A DNA stretch of 64,000 nt from Crocinitomix sp. (GTDB taxonomy: Bacteria > Bacteroidota > Bacteroidia > Flavobacteriales_D > Crocinitomicaceae): the NCBI GenBank assembly GCA_013138735.1, contig WTCE01000039.1, positions 1 to 64,000 on the forward strand, written 5' to 3'. The translations under genes were made by a program, and so were the position numbers. How positions within the stretch are numbered: the stretch's first letter is position 1; the number at the start of each line of letters is the position of its first letter. Below the pieces are notes generated by a model. It did no database searches. It was not told the origin of the DNA and saw only the letters and a program-made list of their open reading frames with translations. Positions 27,201 through 36,264 of the stretch are shown here, one piece after another.

Positions 27201-30200
27201 TTGCCAATCTCTAACAACACCAGTCATGACCGTGTTTTATACCAAAAACCAGTCGTGCATTTACAATGCGACTTACCCACAATAAATGTCACAGGAACAC
27301 GTGCAATTTGGGAATTAGAAGTTAGCAATACTTCAATCTCGTCCAACGCATTAAATGCATGGATAGGTCTACCAACAATCTCTTCTGTAATTGCGGATAG
27401 TCTTTATGACGTTACTGCTGGATCATTCATTTATCCTTCTGGAACAGGCATTTTCCCAATTGGTGACATTAACGCTGGCGACATGAAAGATTATACCGTA
27501 TATAGTCATTTTTTATCATGCAGTGTAGACAGTATAAAAGCCCATTTAGGTTGGAACTGTGCTGGAACCCCAGACGATCTTGATGCTTTCCCATGTGAAA
27601 CTGAACAACTCACACTTATTGAGACACCACTACTGCCGCGCCTTGCAAATTTTGTTGAAGTGCTAGGATCGGACACGCTTGATTTATGCGATTCAACAGT
27701 TGTTTTAATCACTGTTGAAAATGTTCAACTTGGGAATGCTTTTGATTTAGCTGTAGAAATCACGCTACCAGCAGGAATGCATGCCTATGCTGGATCCTCA
27801 GAATTACGCTACCCGATTAGTGGTGCATTTGTTTCAATTGCTGATCCTACCTTTTTATTCGGTAACACATGGAGCTATAACGTCTCTTTTGAATCTGACA
27901 GTATAGGAATTAACGGGTTATTGGGATTATTAGATACGGCACTCAATAAACTTCAAATCAAACTTTCTGTCTATACAGATTGCGATTTCGTTTCAGGTAG
28001 TAGAATATTTATTAATTCGGAGGCCTATGCTGGCTGTGGATCATTAAGTGATCAAATCACTGGATTATCTGAACAATTATATATCCTTGATGCGTTACCG
28101 CCTTATGATGCCGACCTATTCATAACAACCACTTATTTAACACCATGTTTGGGAGGAACTGAAGTCGAATTCGCAATTGTAAACAACGGGCCTTTGCCTT
28201 TCGGTGTTGATGATTCGGTTCGAATAACGCTCGATCCTTTTATAACGTATATTGATGACTCTTTCATTGGGATATTAAATCCTCCAGTAGATCCTGACCC
28301 AACCATTAGCGACTTTGGTGGTAGTCAAATATTAGAATGGAAATTGCCCGAAGATATGGATGTCGGTGACACCTGTAAATTCTCTGTGGAAATTGTTGGA
28401 GATGCAGCTAACTTAAGCTGTGGAATTAATCAAATAAATGCTCAAATTATTTCAAGTGGAACTGCCATTTGTATTACAGATGGAACCTTATGTGATGTTG
28501 ACATTGCTTCGGGAGACACCGTTAGAAATATATTTGTATTTAAAGGATATTTGGGACTTAGCGCATCTGATTCTTATGCAATGTATGACCCAGCTCCCGG
28601 AGAAATTGGCTTTATAAACTTTCTTATTTCAAACACTGGAGAAACAATTTCAGACGGAACGAGTACCGTAATTCGTTATTATAATGACACCGACGGAAGT
28701 GGATCTTACACGATTGGTGACATCCTAGTTGAAACTGATATTATTACTGATGAAATAACGGGAGGAGATGAATTTGACTATAGTCATTCATTCCCAATAC
28801 CAGCAGCATATACCTGCGAACTAATTGCTGTATTAAGTACAGAAGATAATCCATGCACATGCATTTCTTCTCAACTCATTATTCCAATGCCATTAATCGA
28901 CCCAACAGATACAATTGAAGTTTGTACGGGCTTCCCAACTTTAATTGGTGGTGATCCTGTCGACACCTATACGTATGATTGGAGTCCTGGCACAAACCTA
29001 AGCTCAACTACGGTGGCTACGCCTATCTATACCGGAACTGCGATTTATCCGGATACTGAAACAACTGAATATGTTAGAACAGTAAATCGAGGAGGTTGCT
29101 TCGGCTATGACACGACAATTATTATCAATTATTCAATTCCAATTAGTACTGCTGGCCTAGACCAAGACCTTTGTGCAACGTATACGACCAACCTTGAAGG
29201 AAACATTCCGCTTGGTACCTCTAATGGAATATGGACAACCGAAAGTGGACCCGGAACGGTAACTTATGCGGACGCAACTTTAGAAACCACAGCTATTTCA
29301 GACTTGGTAGAAGGAACCTATGAATTAATATGGACGGTAAGTAATGGAACATGTCCACCAGTTACGGATACGGTAATCATAATTGTATATGACGCACCAG
29401 TGAGTGACGCAGGAATAGACCAAGACCTTTGTGCAACTTATACAACCGACCTTGAAGGAAACATTCCTGATGGAACTGCAACAGGACTTTGGACAACCCT
29501 AAGTGGACCAGGAGTCGTGACTTATGCAGATGCAACTTTGGGTACAACAAACATTTCAGCACTTGTTGAAGGAACCTATGAATTAGTTTGGACTGTGAGC
29601 AATGGAACATGTCCACCTGTTACAGATACGGTAATCATTATTGTATATGATGCACCAGAGAGTGATGCAGGAATAGACCAAGACCTTTGTGCAACTTATA
29701 CAACTGATCTTGAAGGAAACATTCCAACTGGAACTGCAACAGGACTTTGGACTACTGCAAGTGGACCAGGTGTCGTGACTTATACAGATGCAACATTGGG
29801 TACAACAAACATTTCAGCACTTGTTGAAGGGACTTATGAATTAGTTTGGACAGTGAGTAACGGAACATGTCCTCCAGTTACAGACACAGTGTTGATTAAC
29901 GTTTATGATACACCAGTGAGTGATGCTGGAATAGACCAAGACCTTTGTGCAACTTATACTACTGACCTTGAAGGAAACATTCCTGCTGGAACTGCAACAG
30001 GACTTTGGTCAACTGCAAGTGGACCCGGAGTCGTGACTTATGCAGATGCAACATTGGGTACAACAAACATTTCAGACTTGGTAGAAGGAACCTATGAATT
30101 AGTTTGGACGGTGAGCAATGGAACATGTCCACCAGTTACAGACACAATGTTGATTAACGTCTATGACGCACCAGTAAGTGATGCAGGAATAGACCAAGAC

Positions 30201-32243
30201 CTTTGTGCAACTTATTCAACTGATCTAGAAGGAAACATTCCTGATGGAACTGCAACAGGACTTTGGTCAACCGTAAGTGGACCAGGAGTCGTGACTTATG
30301 CAGATGCAACTTTTGGTACAACAAACATTTCAGACTTGGTAGAAGGAACCTATGAATTAGTTTGGACGGTAAGCAATGGAACATGTCTACCAGTTACAGA
30401 CACAGTGTTGATCAATGTTTATGATACACCAGTGAGTGATGCAGGAATAGACCAAGACTTTTGTGCAACTTATACTACTGACCTTGAAGGAAACATTCCA
30501 GCTGGAACTGCAACAGGACTTTGGACGACCGTAAGTGGACCTGGAATCGTGACTTATGCAGATGCAACTTTAGGCACATCAAACATTTCAGCACTTGTTG
30601 AAGGAACCTATGAATTAGTTTGGACAGTGAGCAATGGAACATGTCCTCCAGTTACTGACACAGTAGTCATCAATGTTTATGACGCACCAGTGAGTGACGC
30701 AGGAATAGACCAAGATCTTTGTGCAACTTATTCAACCGACCTTGAAGGAAACATTCCTGCCGGAACGGCAACAGGACTTTGGACAACTGCAAGTGGACCA
30801 GGAGTTGTGACTTACGCAGATGCCACTTTGGGTACATCAAATATTTCTGGACTTGTTGAAGGAACTTATGAATTAGTTTGGACAGCGAGCAATGGAACAT
30901 GTCCGACAGCTACAGACACAGTCGTGATAAATGTATATGACGAACCAGTTAGTGACGCCGGAATAGACCAAGACCTTTGTGCAACTTATACAACCGACCT
31001 TGAAGGAAACATTCCTGCTGGAACTGCAACAGGACTTTGGACGACCGTAAGTGGACCTGGAGTCGTGACTTATGCAGACGCCACTTTAGGTACAACAAAT
31101 ATTTCTGGACTTGTTGAAGGAACTTATGAATTAGTTTGGACAGTAAGCAATGGAACATGTCCGCCAGTAACAGACACTGTACTGATTAACGTATATGACG
31201 TACCCGTTAGTGATGCCGGTGCAGATCAAAGCTTATGCGAATTAACAAGCACCAATTTAGAAGGAAACAGTCCTTTAGGTACATCATCTGGTGTTTGGAC
31301 AATGCTAAGTGGCCCTGGAGTTTGCACATTTACTGATGATACAAACCCTACAACAACTGTTAACGATTTAACCATTGGAACATATACGCTAATTTGGACC
31401 GTTTCAAATGGCACATGTCCGCCCGCGATTGATACTGTCATCATAACAATTCATCCTTATCCTGTAATTAATTTCATGGCGAACGAAGTGATGGATTGCG
31501 ATCCTGCGGATATTGCATTCACAAACCTCACCGCTCCTATTGGCGATAACTGTGTTTGGGATTTAGGAGACGGAACAATTGTCGAAGGTTGTGGAGATTT
31601 GATACATACCTATACGGAAGGAACATATGATGTTACCTTAACTGTTACTGCAAACGGTTGTACTTCATCTGAAACATACACAGACTATATTACAATCTAC
31701 CCATATCCAGAAGCAGCGTTTGAAATTCACCCGAACTTTGTTGATATGACAGATCCGAGCATAGAACTTGAAAACCTTTCAAATTATGCAGACATGTATA
31801 CATGGAATTTCGGAGATGGATCATCACTGAATAATGAGTTTGAACCGGGACACACTTATCCTGAAGTTGGCAATATGACGTATACAATTACGCTAATTGC
31901 AGAAAATTCTATTGGATGTCCAGACACGGCATACGGTACCGTATTTGTTGAGGATGTGATCCTATTCTATGTTCCTAACGCATTCACACCAGACGGATCG
32001 GGACGCAATGATTTATTCTATCCCGTTTTTGCATCTGGATACGACCCAGGAGATTACCACCTCGTCATTTACAATAGATGGGGCGAATCTCTATTTGAAT
32101 CATACGACGTACTCGGAGGTTGGGACGGATCGTTTGACAATAAGTTAGTTCAGGATGGTGTTTATATTTGGGTAATTGAATTTGGAGATTCAGCAAATGA
32201 CGAACGCTATACGTATCGTGGACATATAACTGTATTGAAATAG
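24294..32243 (+). CDS. Giant T9SS surface protein with nine tandem 86-aa repeats
   Basis: This 2649-aa protein begins with a signal peptide (1-19, ending LSWGQ). Residues 20 to about 1580 are Ig-like and DUF11-type beta domains (conserved pattern of asymmetric DxxxPxGxTYIPGS and VxNxG segments), Cys-rich and stalk-like. Residues about 1620-2393 are nine 86-residue units (nt 29151-31472), each with AGIDQDLCATY, NIP.GTATGLW, SGPGVVTYADATLGTTNIS and YELVWTVSNGTCPP. Two PKD domains follow (about 2395-2555, with VWDLGDG and TWNFGDG), and then a CHU_C type B T9SS domain (VPNAFTPDGSGRNDLFYPVF, VIYNRWGE, GWDGSF, GVYIWVIEFG) at the end. Likely a long fibrous adhesin or SprB-like gliding/adhesion factor. 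Confidence 0.92.
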   Translation: MKHLLKLTFLLLTSLSWGQSGLVIITSEIEDNLTTCLDTTIYAVDIENPSPFTLTEMTFELDLPTGITYIPGSVTNATEFDITDLSHPEFDVDSLFTLTTGEITFQLIASCDVIDFISGGGVIENDVHINFNANDANYNDYHTSSTYVINQPNIVLIDFTNQSYSGSVGDTNDRCMTFINSGAGALAQLAISDEHGASINITGISLGTLVAYPGVDSIFLSGADFSTIGDLDTLWDPGESITVCETVEILECFDPESAITYWWGCEGSSCQTLTSSANVVFPGEIPNISITSTNDYGTCLGEPGEFSSALEITNEGTGIAYNVLVEIIQGNGIDGYATMYSTFDTTTFTAEYNGDLMTSGSGYIIDSTRAGTALPCLAGPAFRKIWVVIDSIAPSDTVRFDWEWHTCCYDYACTPNSRKHLLRWTYKPTYYNRCGQEYTDIIRNGHGWYYFRQDITGTSPGNIFDGESGTFSFENNNYEYLLPRDTDNDLFRYEVIIPPCLNYDPGSFTIVNFDGDATFLPFLTETSVGGDTINFYFDNLPTPWGLAQGTTSFDLSLDCALCGTGTYEVSMNVFYSPDTTCTSSCEKQFSCSTVEVNLICPEICPGINFTYINQERGNYGEPDSDNNGLADGVGAVDLSLIRTDRLSYGDTLRSRYEAFISNDLGVDTWPYFYINTEILTAGSRMNYANSMELTIYDASTGTYHSCVDAVIPTAITAGANRTFKYEFIVADLIASGCLPPGYFLDEGDSVFVDSDLVVANNPGGVILDGSITNNFYASDIPDPTLDDLAHIFGCPELLQNFVIVGYYFTNYGPNDQITESCDEVVLNQNYYLSIGPCCGNYAGGNLYPYEYRYWAHPSELRVILPDSYDYVSARFNFRRTAGTFATSLSPWFDLTPDAIIGDEYTFDVADYFGPVDDPAVDSIYFGDDGFYGTLQVRMSPNCTVEGDTSKRASYFWTFDVADQLIGSNTLPISNNTSHDRVLYQKPVVHLQCDLPTINVTGTRAIWELEVSNTSISSNALNAWIGLPTISSVIADSLYDVTAGSFIYPSGTGIFPIGDINAGDMKDYTVYSHFLSCSVDSIKAHLGWNCAGTPDDLDAFPCETEQLTLIETPLLPRLANFVEVLGSDTLDLCDSTVVLITVENVQLGNAFDLAVEITLPAGMHAYAGSSELRYPISGAFVSIADPTFLFGNTWSYNVSFESDSIGINGLLGLLDTALNKLQIKLSVYTDCDFVSGSRIFINSEAYAGCGSLSDQITGLSEQLYILDALPPYDADLFITTTYLTPCLGGTEVEFAIVNNGPLPFGVDDSVRITLDPFITYIDDSFIGILNPPVDPDPTISDFGGSQILEWKLPEDMDVGDTCKFSVEIVGDAANLSCGINQINAQIISSGTAICITDGTLCDVDIASGDTVRNIFVFKGYLGLSASDSYAMYDPAPGEIGFINFLISNTGETISDGTSTVIRYYNDTDGSGSYTIGDILVETDIITDEITGGDEFDYSHSFPIPAAYTCELIAVLSTEDNPCTCISSQLIIPMPLIDPTDTIEVCTGFPTLIGGDPVDTYTYDWSPGTNLSSTTVATPIYTGTAIYPDTETTEYVRTVNRGGCFGYDTTIIINYSIPISTAGLDQDLCATYTTNLEGNIPLGTSNGIWTTESGPGTVTYADATLETTAISDLVEGTYELIWTVSNGTCPPVTDTVIIIVYDAPVSDAGIDQDLCATYTTDLEGNIPDGTATGLWTTLSGPGVVTYADATLGTTNISALVEGTYELVWTVSNGTCPPVTDTVIIIVYDAPESDAGIDQDLCATYTTDLEGNIPTGTATGLWTTASGPGVVTYTDATLGTTNISALVEGTYELVWTVSNGTCPPVTDTVLINVYDTPVSDAGIDQDLCATYTTDLEGNIPAGTATGLWSTASGPGVVTYADATLGTTNISDLVEGTYELVWTVSNGTCPPVTDTMLINVYDAPVSDAGIDQDLCATYSTDLEGNIPDGTATGLWSTVSGPGVVTYADATFGTTNISDLVEGTYELVWTVSNGTCLPVTDTVLINVYDTPVSDAGIDQDFCATYTTDLEGNIPAGTATGLWTTVSGPGIVTYADATLGTSNISALVEGTYELVWTVSNGTCPPVTDTVVINVYDAPVSDAGIDQDLCATYSTDLEGNIPAGTATGLWTTASGPGVVTYADATLGTSNISGLVEGTYELVWTASNGTCPTATDTVVINVYDEPVSDAGIDQDLCATYTTDLEGNIPAGTATGLWTTVSGPGVVTYADATLGTTNISGLVEGTYELVWTVSNGTCPPVTDTVLINVYDVPVSDAGADQSLCELTSTNLEGNSPLGTSSGVWTMLSGPGVCTFTDDTNPTTTVNDLTIGTYTLIWTVSNGTCPPAIDTVIITIHPYPVINFMANEVMDCDPADIAFTNLTAPIGDNCVWDLGDGTIVEGCGDLIHTYTEGTYDVTLTVTANGCTSSETYTDYITIYPYPEAAFEIHPNFVDMTDPSIELENLSNYADMYTWNFGDGSSLNNEFEPGHTYPEVGNMTYTITLIAENSIGCPDTAYGTVFVEDVILFYVPNAFTPDGSGRNDLFYPVFASGYDPGDYHLVIYNRWGESLFESYDVLGGWDGSFDNKLVQDGVYIWVIEFGDSANDERYTYRGHITVLK
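29151..31472 (+). repeat. Tandem 258-bp coding repeats x9
   Basis: Nine in-frame 258-bp units start at 29151, 29409, 29667, 29925, 30183, 30441, 30699, 30957 and 31215. Units 2-8 are nearly identical in protein and DNA; the first and last are clearly diverged. This pattern is typical of repeats homogenised by unequal crossover, with older units left at the edges. The array lies inside the giant surface protein gene. Confidence 0.95.
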
Positions 32244-32346
32244 TTTAGTGCGGTGATTAGTGTAATGTGCTGCCCTGAATTTATCGAGAGGTACAATGAT
32301 CAATGTGTAATACGCCGCGCTGAGCGCGTCGAAGTGTTCAATAAAC

Positions 32347-32388
32347 TAAAAGTCTTTGTTCTTTAACCTAATAGCGAAGCGGTCTAAT
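32347..32388 (+). repeat. Dispersed repeat A, copy 2
   Basis: TAAAAGTCTTTGTTCTTTAA then CTAATAGCGAAGCGGTCTAA. It matches copy 1 at 23925-23980 over nearly its whole length. Confidence 0.8.
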
Positions 32389-32475
32389 AGCTTTTTTGAT
32401 GATCTCATGATTTGATCAGTTTGATGATTTGATCGGTTGATGATTTAATAGTTTAATGCCTAGTCTTAAGTAAAC

Positions 32476-32540
32476 CAAAGGTCTTTGTTCTTTAATCTAA
32501 TAGCGAAGCGATCTAAGTACTAACAGCAAAGCGATCTAAT
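32476..32540 (+). repeat. Dispersed repeat A, copy 3
   Basis: AAAGGTCTTTGTTCTTTAA then TCTAATAGCGAAGCGATCTAA, and a second unit AGCAAAGCGATCTAAT. It matches copies 1 and 2. Confidence 0.8.
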
Positions 32541-32715
32541 ATCCTTTTCTCGATAATCTCTTGATCGGAAAAGTTGGCTTACCCGTTTTAGTCTTTGAAA
32601 AATCGGATTCAACGTTCAACATAATCTGTAAAATGAAGTGTGAAATATTAAAAAAGTATAATCACATAGCATTAGTATTTAAGGGGATAGCTTCTTATAT
32701 CTAAGCCCTAAAACA

Positions 32716-32745
32716 TTGCGATTCAAATATGTTTTTTTATCTTTG
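32716..32745 (+). promoter_or_regulatory. Putative promoter of the lipocalin-like lipoprotein gene
   Basis: TATCTTTG at 32738-32745 matches TAnnTTTG. A TTGC sequence at 32716-32719 sits 18 bases upstream, in the position of the -33 TTTG box. The start codon is at 32810. Confidence 0.45.
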
Positions 32746-32809
32746 TAGTGAGATAAAACAATTAAACAGAAGTGCTCATAGTGGGCATTGAAATCTTAAA
32801 AAAAACAAA

Positions 32810-33355
32810 ATGAAAAATAGAATTTTAACGCTAACTGCACTATTGATTTTAACAACAGTTATGGGCTCTTGTAAAAAAGGTGAAAACGATCCTTTTATGT
32901 CTATAAAAACTAGAGATGCTAGAATAACTGGTCTTTGGGAACTTGTCGATCTTAATTTAAGCAGTATTGTAAAAAACACCTTTAGCGGCACTACAGTTAC
33001 AACGGTTTCATCTGCAACATATGACGGTAGCTTATACACTTATATTAGTGATGGAGATGCTACCTCGTTTTCATATAAAAGAGACTTAACTATCAATAAA
33101 GATGGATCATATACGAGCTATATTGTTCAAGATGGGAATAGTCAAGAAATGTCAGGATACTGGTGGTGGTTAGATGATACTAAAAAGAAGACACGTATCG
33201 CTTTGGATGACGATATAGATTCTTTCGAAATTGATCGACTTACCAATAAGGAACTAGTATTGACTTACTATTATTTTGCAAGTGATATTGATTCAGACGG
33301 AGAACTATTCGAACAACTGATTGAACAAACTTTAACGTTTGAAAAAGCCAAGTAA
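32810..33355 (+). CDS. Lipocalin-like lipoprotein, 181 aa
   Basis: A type II signal peptide ends at the lipobox VMGSC (Cys about residue 22), so the protein is a lipoprotein, probably in the outer membrane of this Gram-negative. The mature part has a TGLWELVDLNLSS opening and strands LTINKDGSYTSYIVQDG, then the SGYWWWLDDTKKKTRIAL and NKELVLTYYY blocks. This layout is common in lipocalin-like (DUF4923/DUF5004 type) proteins of Bacteroidota. No ligand can be assigned. It ends in a bidirectional terminator shared with the converging beta-helix gene. Confidence 0.75.
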   Translation: MKNRILTLTALLILTTVMGSCKKGENDPFMSIKTRDARITGLWELVDLNLSSIVKNTFSGTTVTTVSSATYDGSLYTYISDGDATSFSYKRDLTINKDGSYTSYIVQDGNSQEMSGYWWWLDDTKKKTRIALDDDIDSFEIDRLTNKELVLTYYYFASDIDSDGELFEQLIEQTLTFEKAK

Positions 33356-33485
33356 ATAGTCGCCCCATTAGGCAAGAGGTTTTACCCATGACTTATGATA
33401 AATCATAAAAAGAACGGGGAAATAGCTCAAAGCTTCACAAAGCGATATTGACAAAAAATTGTCATAATTAAATATATCAAAACTT

Positions 33486-33519
33486 GAAAGAGCAACCCCA
33501 TTGGGTTGCTCTTTCTATT
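33486..33519. terminator. Bidirectional terminator hairpin
   Basis: GAAAGAGCAACCC and GGGTTGCTCTTTC form a 13-bp perfect stem around CATT. T-rich sequence follows on the plus strand, and a TTTT-containing stretch follows on the minus strand. It lies between converging genes ending at 33355 (+) and 33571 (-). Confidence 0.9.
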
Positions 33520-33570
33520 TTGAGGTAATTCATTCGATTCTATATTGCGAAAAAATAGGAGTCGAATTGC

Positions 33571-35328
33571 TTAATTTCTAATAAGCTTAAAGTTTCCAAA
33601 TCGACTACTAATGAAATAGATTCCATTTTCAAATTGGTCTAAATTGATTATTGCTGAATTGTCTTTAATCTCTTTTTGCCAAACAAGGTTCCCAATTAAA
33701 TCATAAATTTCAATTGGACCTAAATCCGAATTTAGAGAATTACGTACTGTGATTACTCCAGCACTTGGATTAGGATAAACATGCAACTGCGCATCCTCAA
33801 CACTCAATTCAGCAACACTCACATCCGCATATAAATTATCACATTGAATGGCATAACCACTTGCTAAATTATTATAAGCCTCGTTATTATAATCTTCCAA
33901 CTCATTTGGATAGCCTATTGGCGGCCAAGAAGAGTAGAATTCGAAATACGGCAGTGGACCATCCAAATAGTAACTTTCATCTGTTAAATCATCTGTATCT
34001 TCAGGTTTATTTTCCCCACGGTGGTTGTTTCCATATTTGAAATGATCCACTCCTTCAAACCCATATAAACCCAACAAAAATCCTTCATTCGGAATTTCGT
34101 TTCCAATAAAGTTTTGACTGTCTGAAGCAGGTGAATTATTCATAAAAATGCCATATAATTCTGCCCTATTTCTAAAAAAAGTATTGTACGGCCCATTAAT
34201 TCCGTGTGAATTATCTACCACAATGTTTTGTACAATATTTCCCTCAAATAAATTGGCATATACGTAGTTCCCATGCAATACGGCATCACCAGCCGCGTTA
34301 TTTGGGAATACTTCCCAGAAAGGATCTTTAGAATAATTATAGCCATAAACATTTCCATTTGCACCTGCTTGCAAAAGCATTGAATGCCGCAAATGTTCGA
34401 AAACATTATCTTGAACCAAACACTCGCCCGTTGTTAATTGACAAACTACACCATAGGCTTTTCCGCCACCACCATAACCGTGACCGTCATAAAAATAACT
34501 TCCTCGCACTTCGATATTACTTGAAAAATCTATGCGAACATGCGCATAATTGGTCAATTCACTTTCAATACATTTCACTAAACAATTCGCTGCATAAATG
34601 AAATGAATAGAGCTAGAAGAACCATCTGCAACATCCAAACGCTTTAATTTCAGGTTTTGAACCATTACATTTTCTTTCATATTCATGCGAGAAATATATG
34701 GCTCATCAACCGCATCATAATTCCGTCGAAAAGGACTCTCAAACTCAATTTCCTCCCCTCTAATTGCTGCAATTTTAAGGATTTGACCTGTATTATATTC
34801 TCCCCAATCATTAGAAACATTGTCCAAATCATAATCTCTAATCCGAACCCAATCCCCTACTAGAAATGAATCAACAGCTACTACCTCAATTGATGTTTCA
34901 CCTTTGTTTATTGATCCGACAACTGGTGAGCTAGCGGCAGGAGAAACTGAGCCAGCCACGTTAATCATGTGCGTGTTCGTACCACCTAAATCAAATTCCA
35001 ATAATGTAGAATCTGCGCCAAGTCCGTTTAAAATAAAATTTGATGGGATTTGAATAGTCGCATTAAAATAGAAAACGCCATTTGGGAAATTAACTTGAAC
35101 GGTATCTCCCACATGGTCTGCTATAATAGCTCCCATTACACTGTTATTCACAAACTCACCGTCTCCTACTCCCCCTGCCTCCACAAAATCAATAATGACA
35201 TTGGGCGTTGGAATCTCATTTTTCAATCCAGCGATAGACCAATCCACAGCTCTTTCTGCTGGTAAAACTTGAGCGTACGGTTGTATGCTCAAAAACAATA
35301 TTAATAATGTAATTCCTCTATTAATCAT
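33571..35328 (-). CDS. Right-handed beta-helix protein with T9SS type A sorting domain
   Basis: This 585-aa protein starts with a signal peptide (1-19, ending IQPYAQ). A pectate-lyase-like beta-helix follows: IIDFVEAGGVGDGEFVNNSV and FPNGVFYFNATIQIPSNFIL near residues 50-100, then repeated coils with FLVGDWVRIRDYDL and SRMNMKENVMVQNL. The last 75 residues carry the T9SS type A signature VYPNPSAGVITVRN, then EIYDLIGNLVW and FENGIYFIS. It is exported by the T9SS and probably anchored on the surface. Polysaccharide cleavage is possible but no catalytic Asp/Arg set can be called by eye. It overlaps the upstream DUF2461 gene by four bases. Confidence 0.85.
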   Translation of the reverse strand: MINRGITLLILFLSIQPYAQVLPAERAVDWSIAGLKNEIPTPNVIIDFVEAGGVGDGEFVNNSVMGAIIADHVGDTVQVNFPNGVFYFNATIQIPSNFILNGLGADSTLLEFDLGGTNTHMINVAGSVSPAASSPVVGSINKGETSIEVVAVDSFLVGDWVRIRDYDLDNVSNDWGEYNTGQILKIAAIRGEEIEFESPFRRNYDAVDEPYISRMNMKENVMVQNLKLKRLDVADGSSSSIHFIYAANCLVKCIESELTNYAHVRIDFSSNIEVRGSYFYDGHGYGGGGKAYGVVCQLTTGECLVQDNVFEHLRHSMLLQAGANGNVYGYNYSKDPFWEVFPNNAAGDAVLHGNYVYANLFEGNIVQNIVVDNSHGINGPYNTFFRNRAELYGIFMNNSPASDSQNFIGNEIPNEGFLLGLYGFEGVDHFKYGNNHRGENKPEDTDDLTDESYYLDGPLPYFEFYSSWPPIGYPNELEDYNNEAYNNLASGYAIQCDNLYADVSVAELSVEDAQLHVYPNPSAGVITVRNSLNSDLGPIEIYDLIGNLVWQKEIKDNSAIINLDQFENGIYFISSRFGNFKLIRN

Positions 35329-35993
35329 ATTTCCATAGCTTTAGCAAAATAATCCATTATATTTTTATTGGCCAAATACACTTCCATGGTTTTTTCCAAT
35401 AGTTCTTCTGATTCAATCATTTCCGCCTCGAATTGAGCAAACCAATAAAACTGTTTATTATAAATTAAAGGAGTTCGTTCCCCTTCTTCTTTGAACTCTT
35501 TTGGAATGATCTTATTTTTATCTCCCCTGACCTCTCCAAATGTTGCCAAAAAGGTTTTATCATTCACTAACTTTTTGAATGCTTTTGGATTTGAAACAAT
35601 GGTCTCTCGAATGGCATATAACTGCTCTTTATCTGGTTGAAAAACACCTCCGTAAATTCTAACGTGTTCTGGCCCTAATTCAATATATAGACCTGGAAAA
35701 GCTTTATCTTTTTTTCCTTTCGAAGATATGATTGCAGAACGATTCAGTTTATAAGGTTCCTTATTTTTCGAAAAACGGACATCTCTATTGATTCTGAAAA
35801 TAGCCTCTTTATACGTAATCTCAATTTTCTTATCGTGCTTTTGAATGGCCGCAATCAGGTCTGTAATAAACACCTCGAATGCCTTTTTTACATTTGTCTC
35901 ATAGCGCTTGCGATTCACGTCAAACCAATCTTTATGATTATTTCCGGCAAGCTCTTTAAAAAAGTTTAAGTAATCAGGGCTAAAATAATTCAT
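35325..35993 (-). CDS. DUF2461 family protein (TIGR02453)
   Basis: This 222-aa cytosolic protein opens with FFKELAGNNHKDWFDVNRKRYE, the DUF2461 hallmark, followed by FRINRDVRFSKNKEPYKLN and GLYIELGPEHVRIYGGVFQP. Length matches the family. Biochemical function is not established. Its stop codon overlaps the start of the beta-helix gene (ATGA), so they are translationally coupled; a joint role is not evident. Confidence 0.9.
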   Translation of the reverse strand: MNYFSPDYLNFFKELAGNNHKDWFDVNRKRYETNVKKAFEVFITDLIAAIQKHDKKIEITYKEAIFRINRDVRFSKNKEPYKLNRSAIISSKGKKDKAFPGLYIELGPEHVRIYGGVFQPDKEQLYAIRETIVSNPKAFKKLVNDKTFLATFGEVRGDKNKIIPKEFKEEGERTPLIYNKQFYWFAQFEAEMIESEELLEKTMEVYLANKNIMDYFAKAMEI

Positions 35994-36065
35994 TGGTTTG
36001 TGGCGTAAATTTGGTTTGGTTGTATTTCGGTTTTATAAAGCTATCACTTTTTTGAGAACATCCAG

Positions 36066-36106
36066 TGTTCAATGTGCAATTTCCAATGCGCCGCCTTGAA
36101 CGTAGG
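36066..36106 (+). repeat. Dispersed repeat B, copy
   Basis: GTTCAATGTGCAATTTCC followed by AATGCGCCGCCTTGAACG. It belongs to the same family as 16143-16178 (opposite strand) and 32297-32337, all with CAATGTxCAATxC joined to GCGCCGC. Intergenic. Confidence 0.5.
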
Positions 36107-36184
36107 TCAGTTAGCTGTGCTGAGATTATTGAAGTATCGAATGTTTCAATCTGTTAATCTCCATTATTAATTACTAAACGAATA

Positions 36185-36214
36185 ATTGTTATTTGATCAT
36201 TGTTTATACCTTTG
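36185..36214 (+). promoter_or_regulatory. Putative promoter of the 158-aa hypothetical gene
   Basis: TACCTTTG at 36207-36214 matches TAnnTTTG, with ATTG at 36185-36188 in the -33 place (18-base spacing). The ATG at 36265 gives a leader of about 45 bases. Confidence 0.5.
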
Positions 36215-36264
36215 GAACTGAAAAATAAGCAGAGCGCGAAAGCCAGCAGAAAAAATAAGATAAA

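Larger units (their letters stand above)
32244..32809 (+). other. 566-base intergenic region rich in dispersed repeats
   Basis: It holds the GC-rich GCCGCGCTGAGCGCGTCGAA element (32313-32332) and two copies of dispersed repeat A (32347-32388 and 32476-32540). Between the copies are direct repeats of the TGATGATTTGAT/TGATTTGATCGG kind (about 32396-32455). A promoter for the lipoprotein gene lies near the end. No ORF is convincing here. Confidence 0.6.

Noticed and set aside
29377-31158. Minus-strand ORFs of about 60-80 aa repeated inside the giant gene
   Set aside because: They appear once per 258-bp repeat and encode MFHCxxSKLIHxFL-type frames; they are shadows of the repeated plus-strand gene.
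29151-31472. CRISPR-like appearance of regular repeats
   Set aside because: The period is 258 bp, the units are protein-coding and in frame, and there are no short spacers or cas genes.
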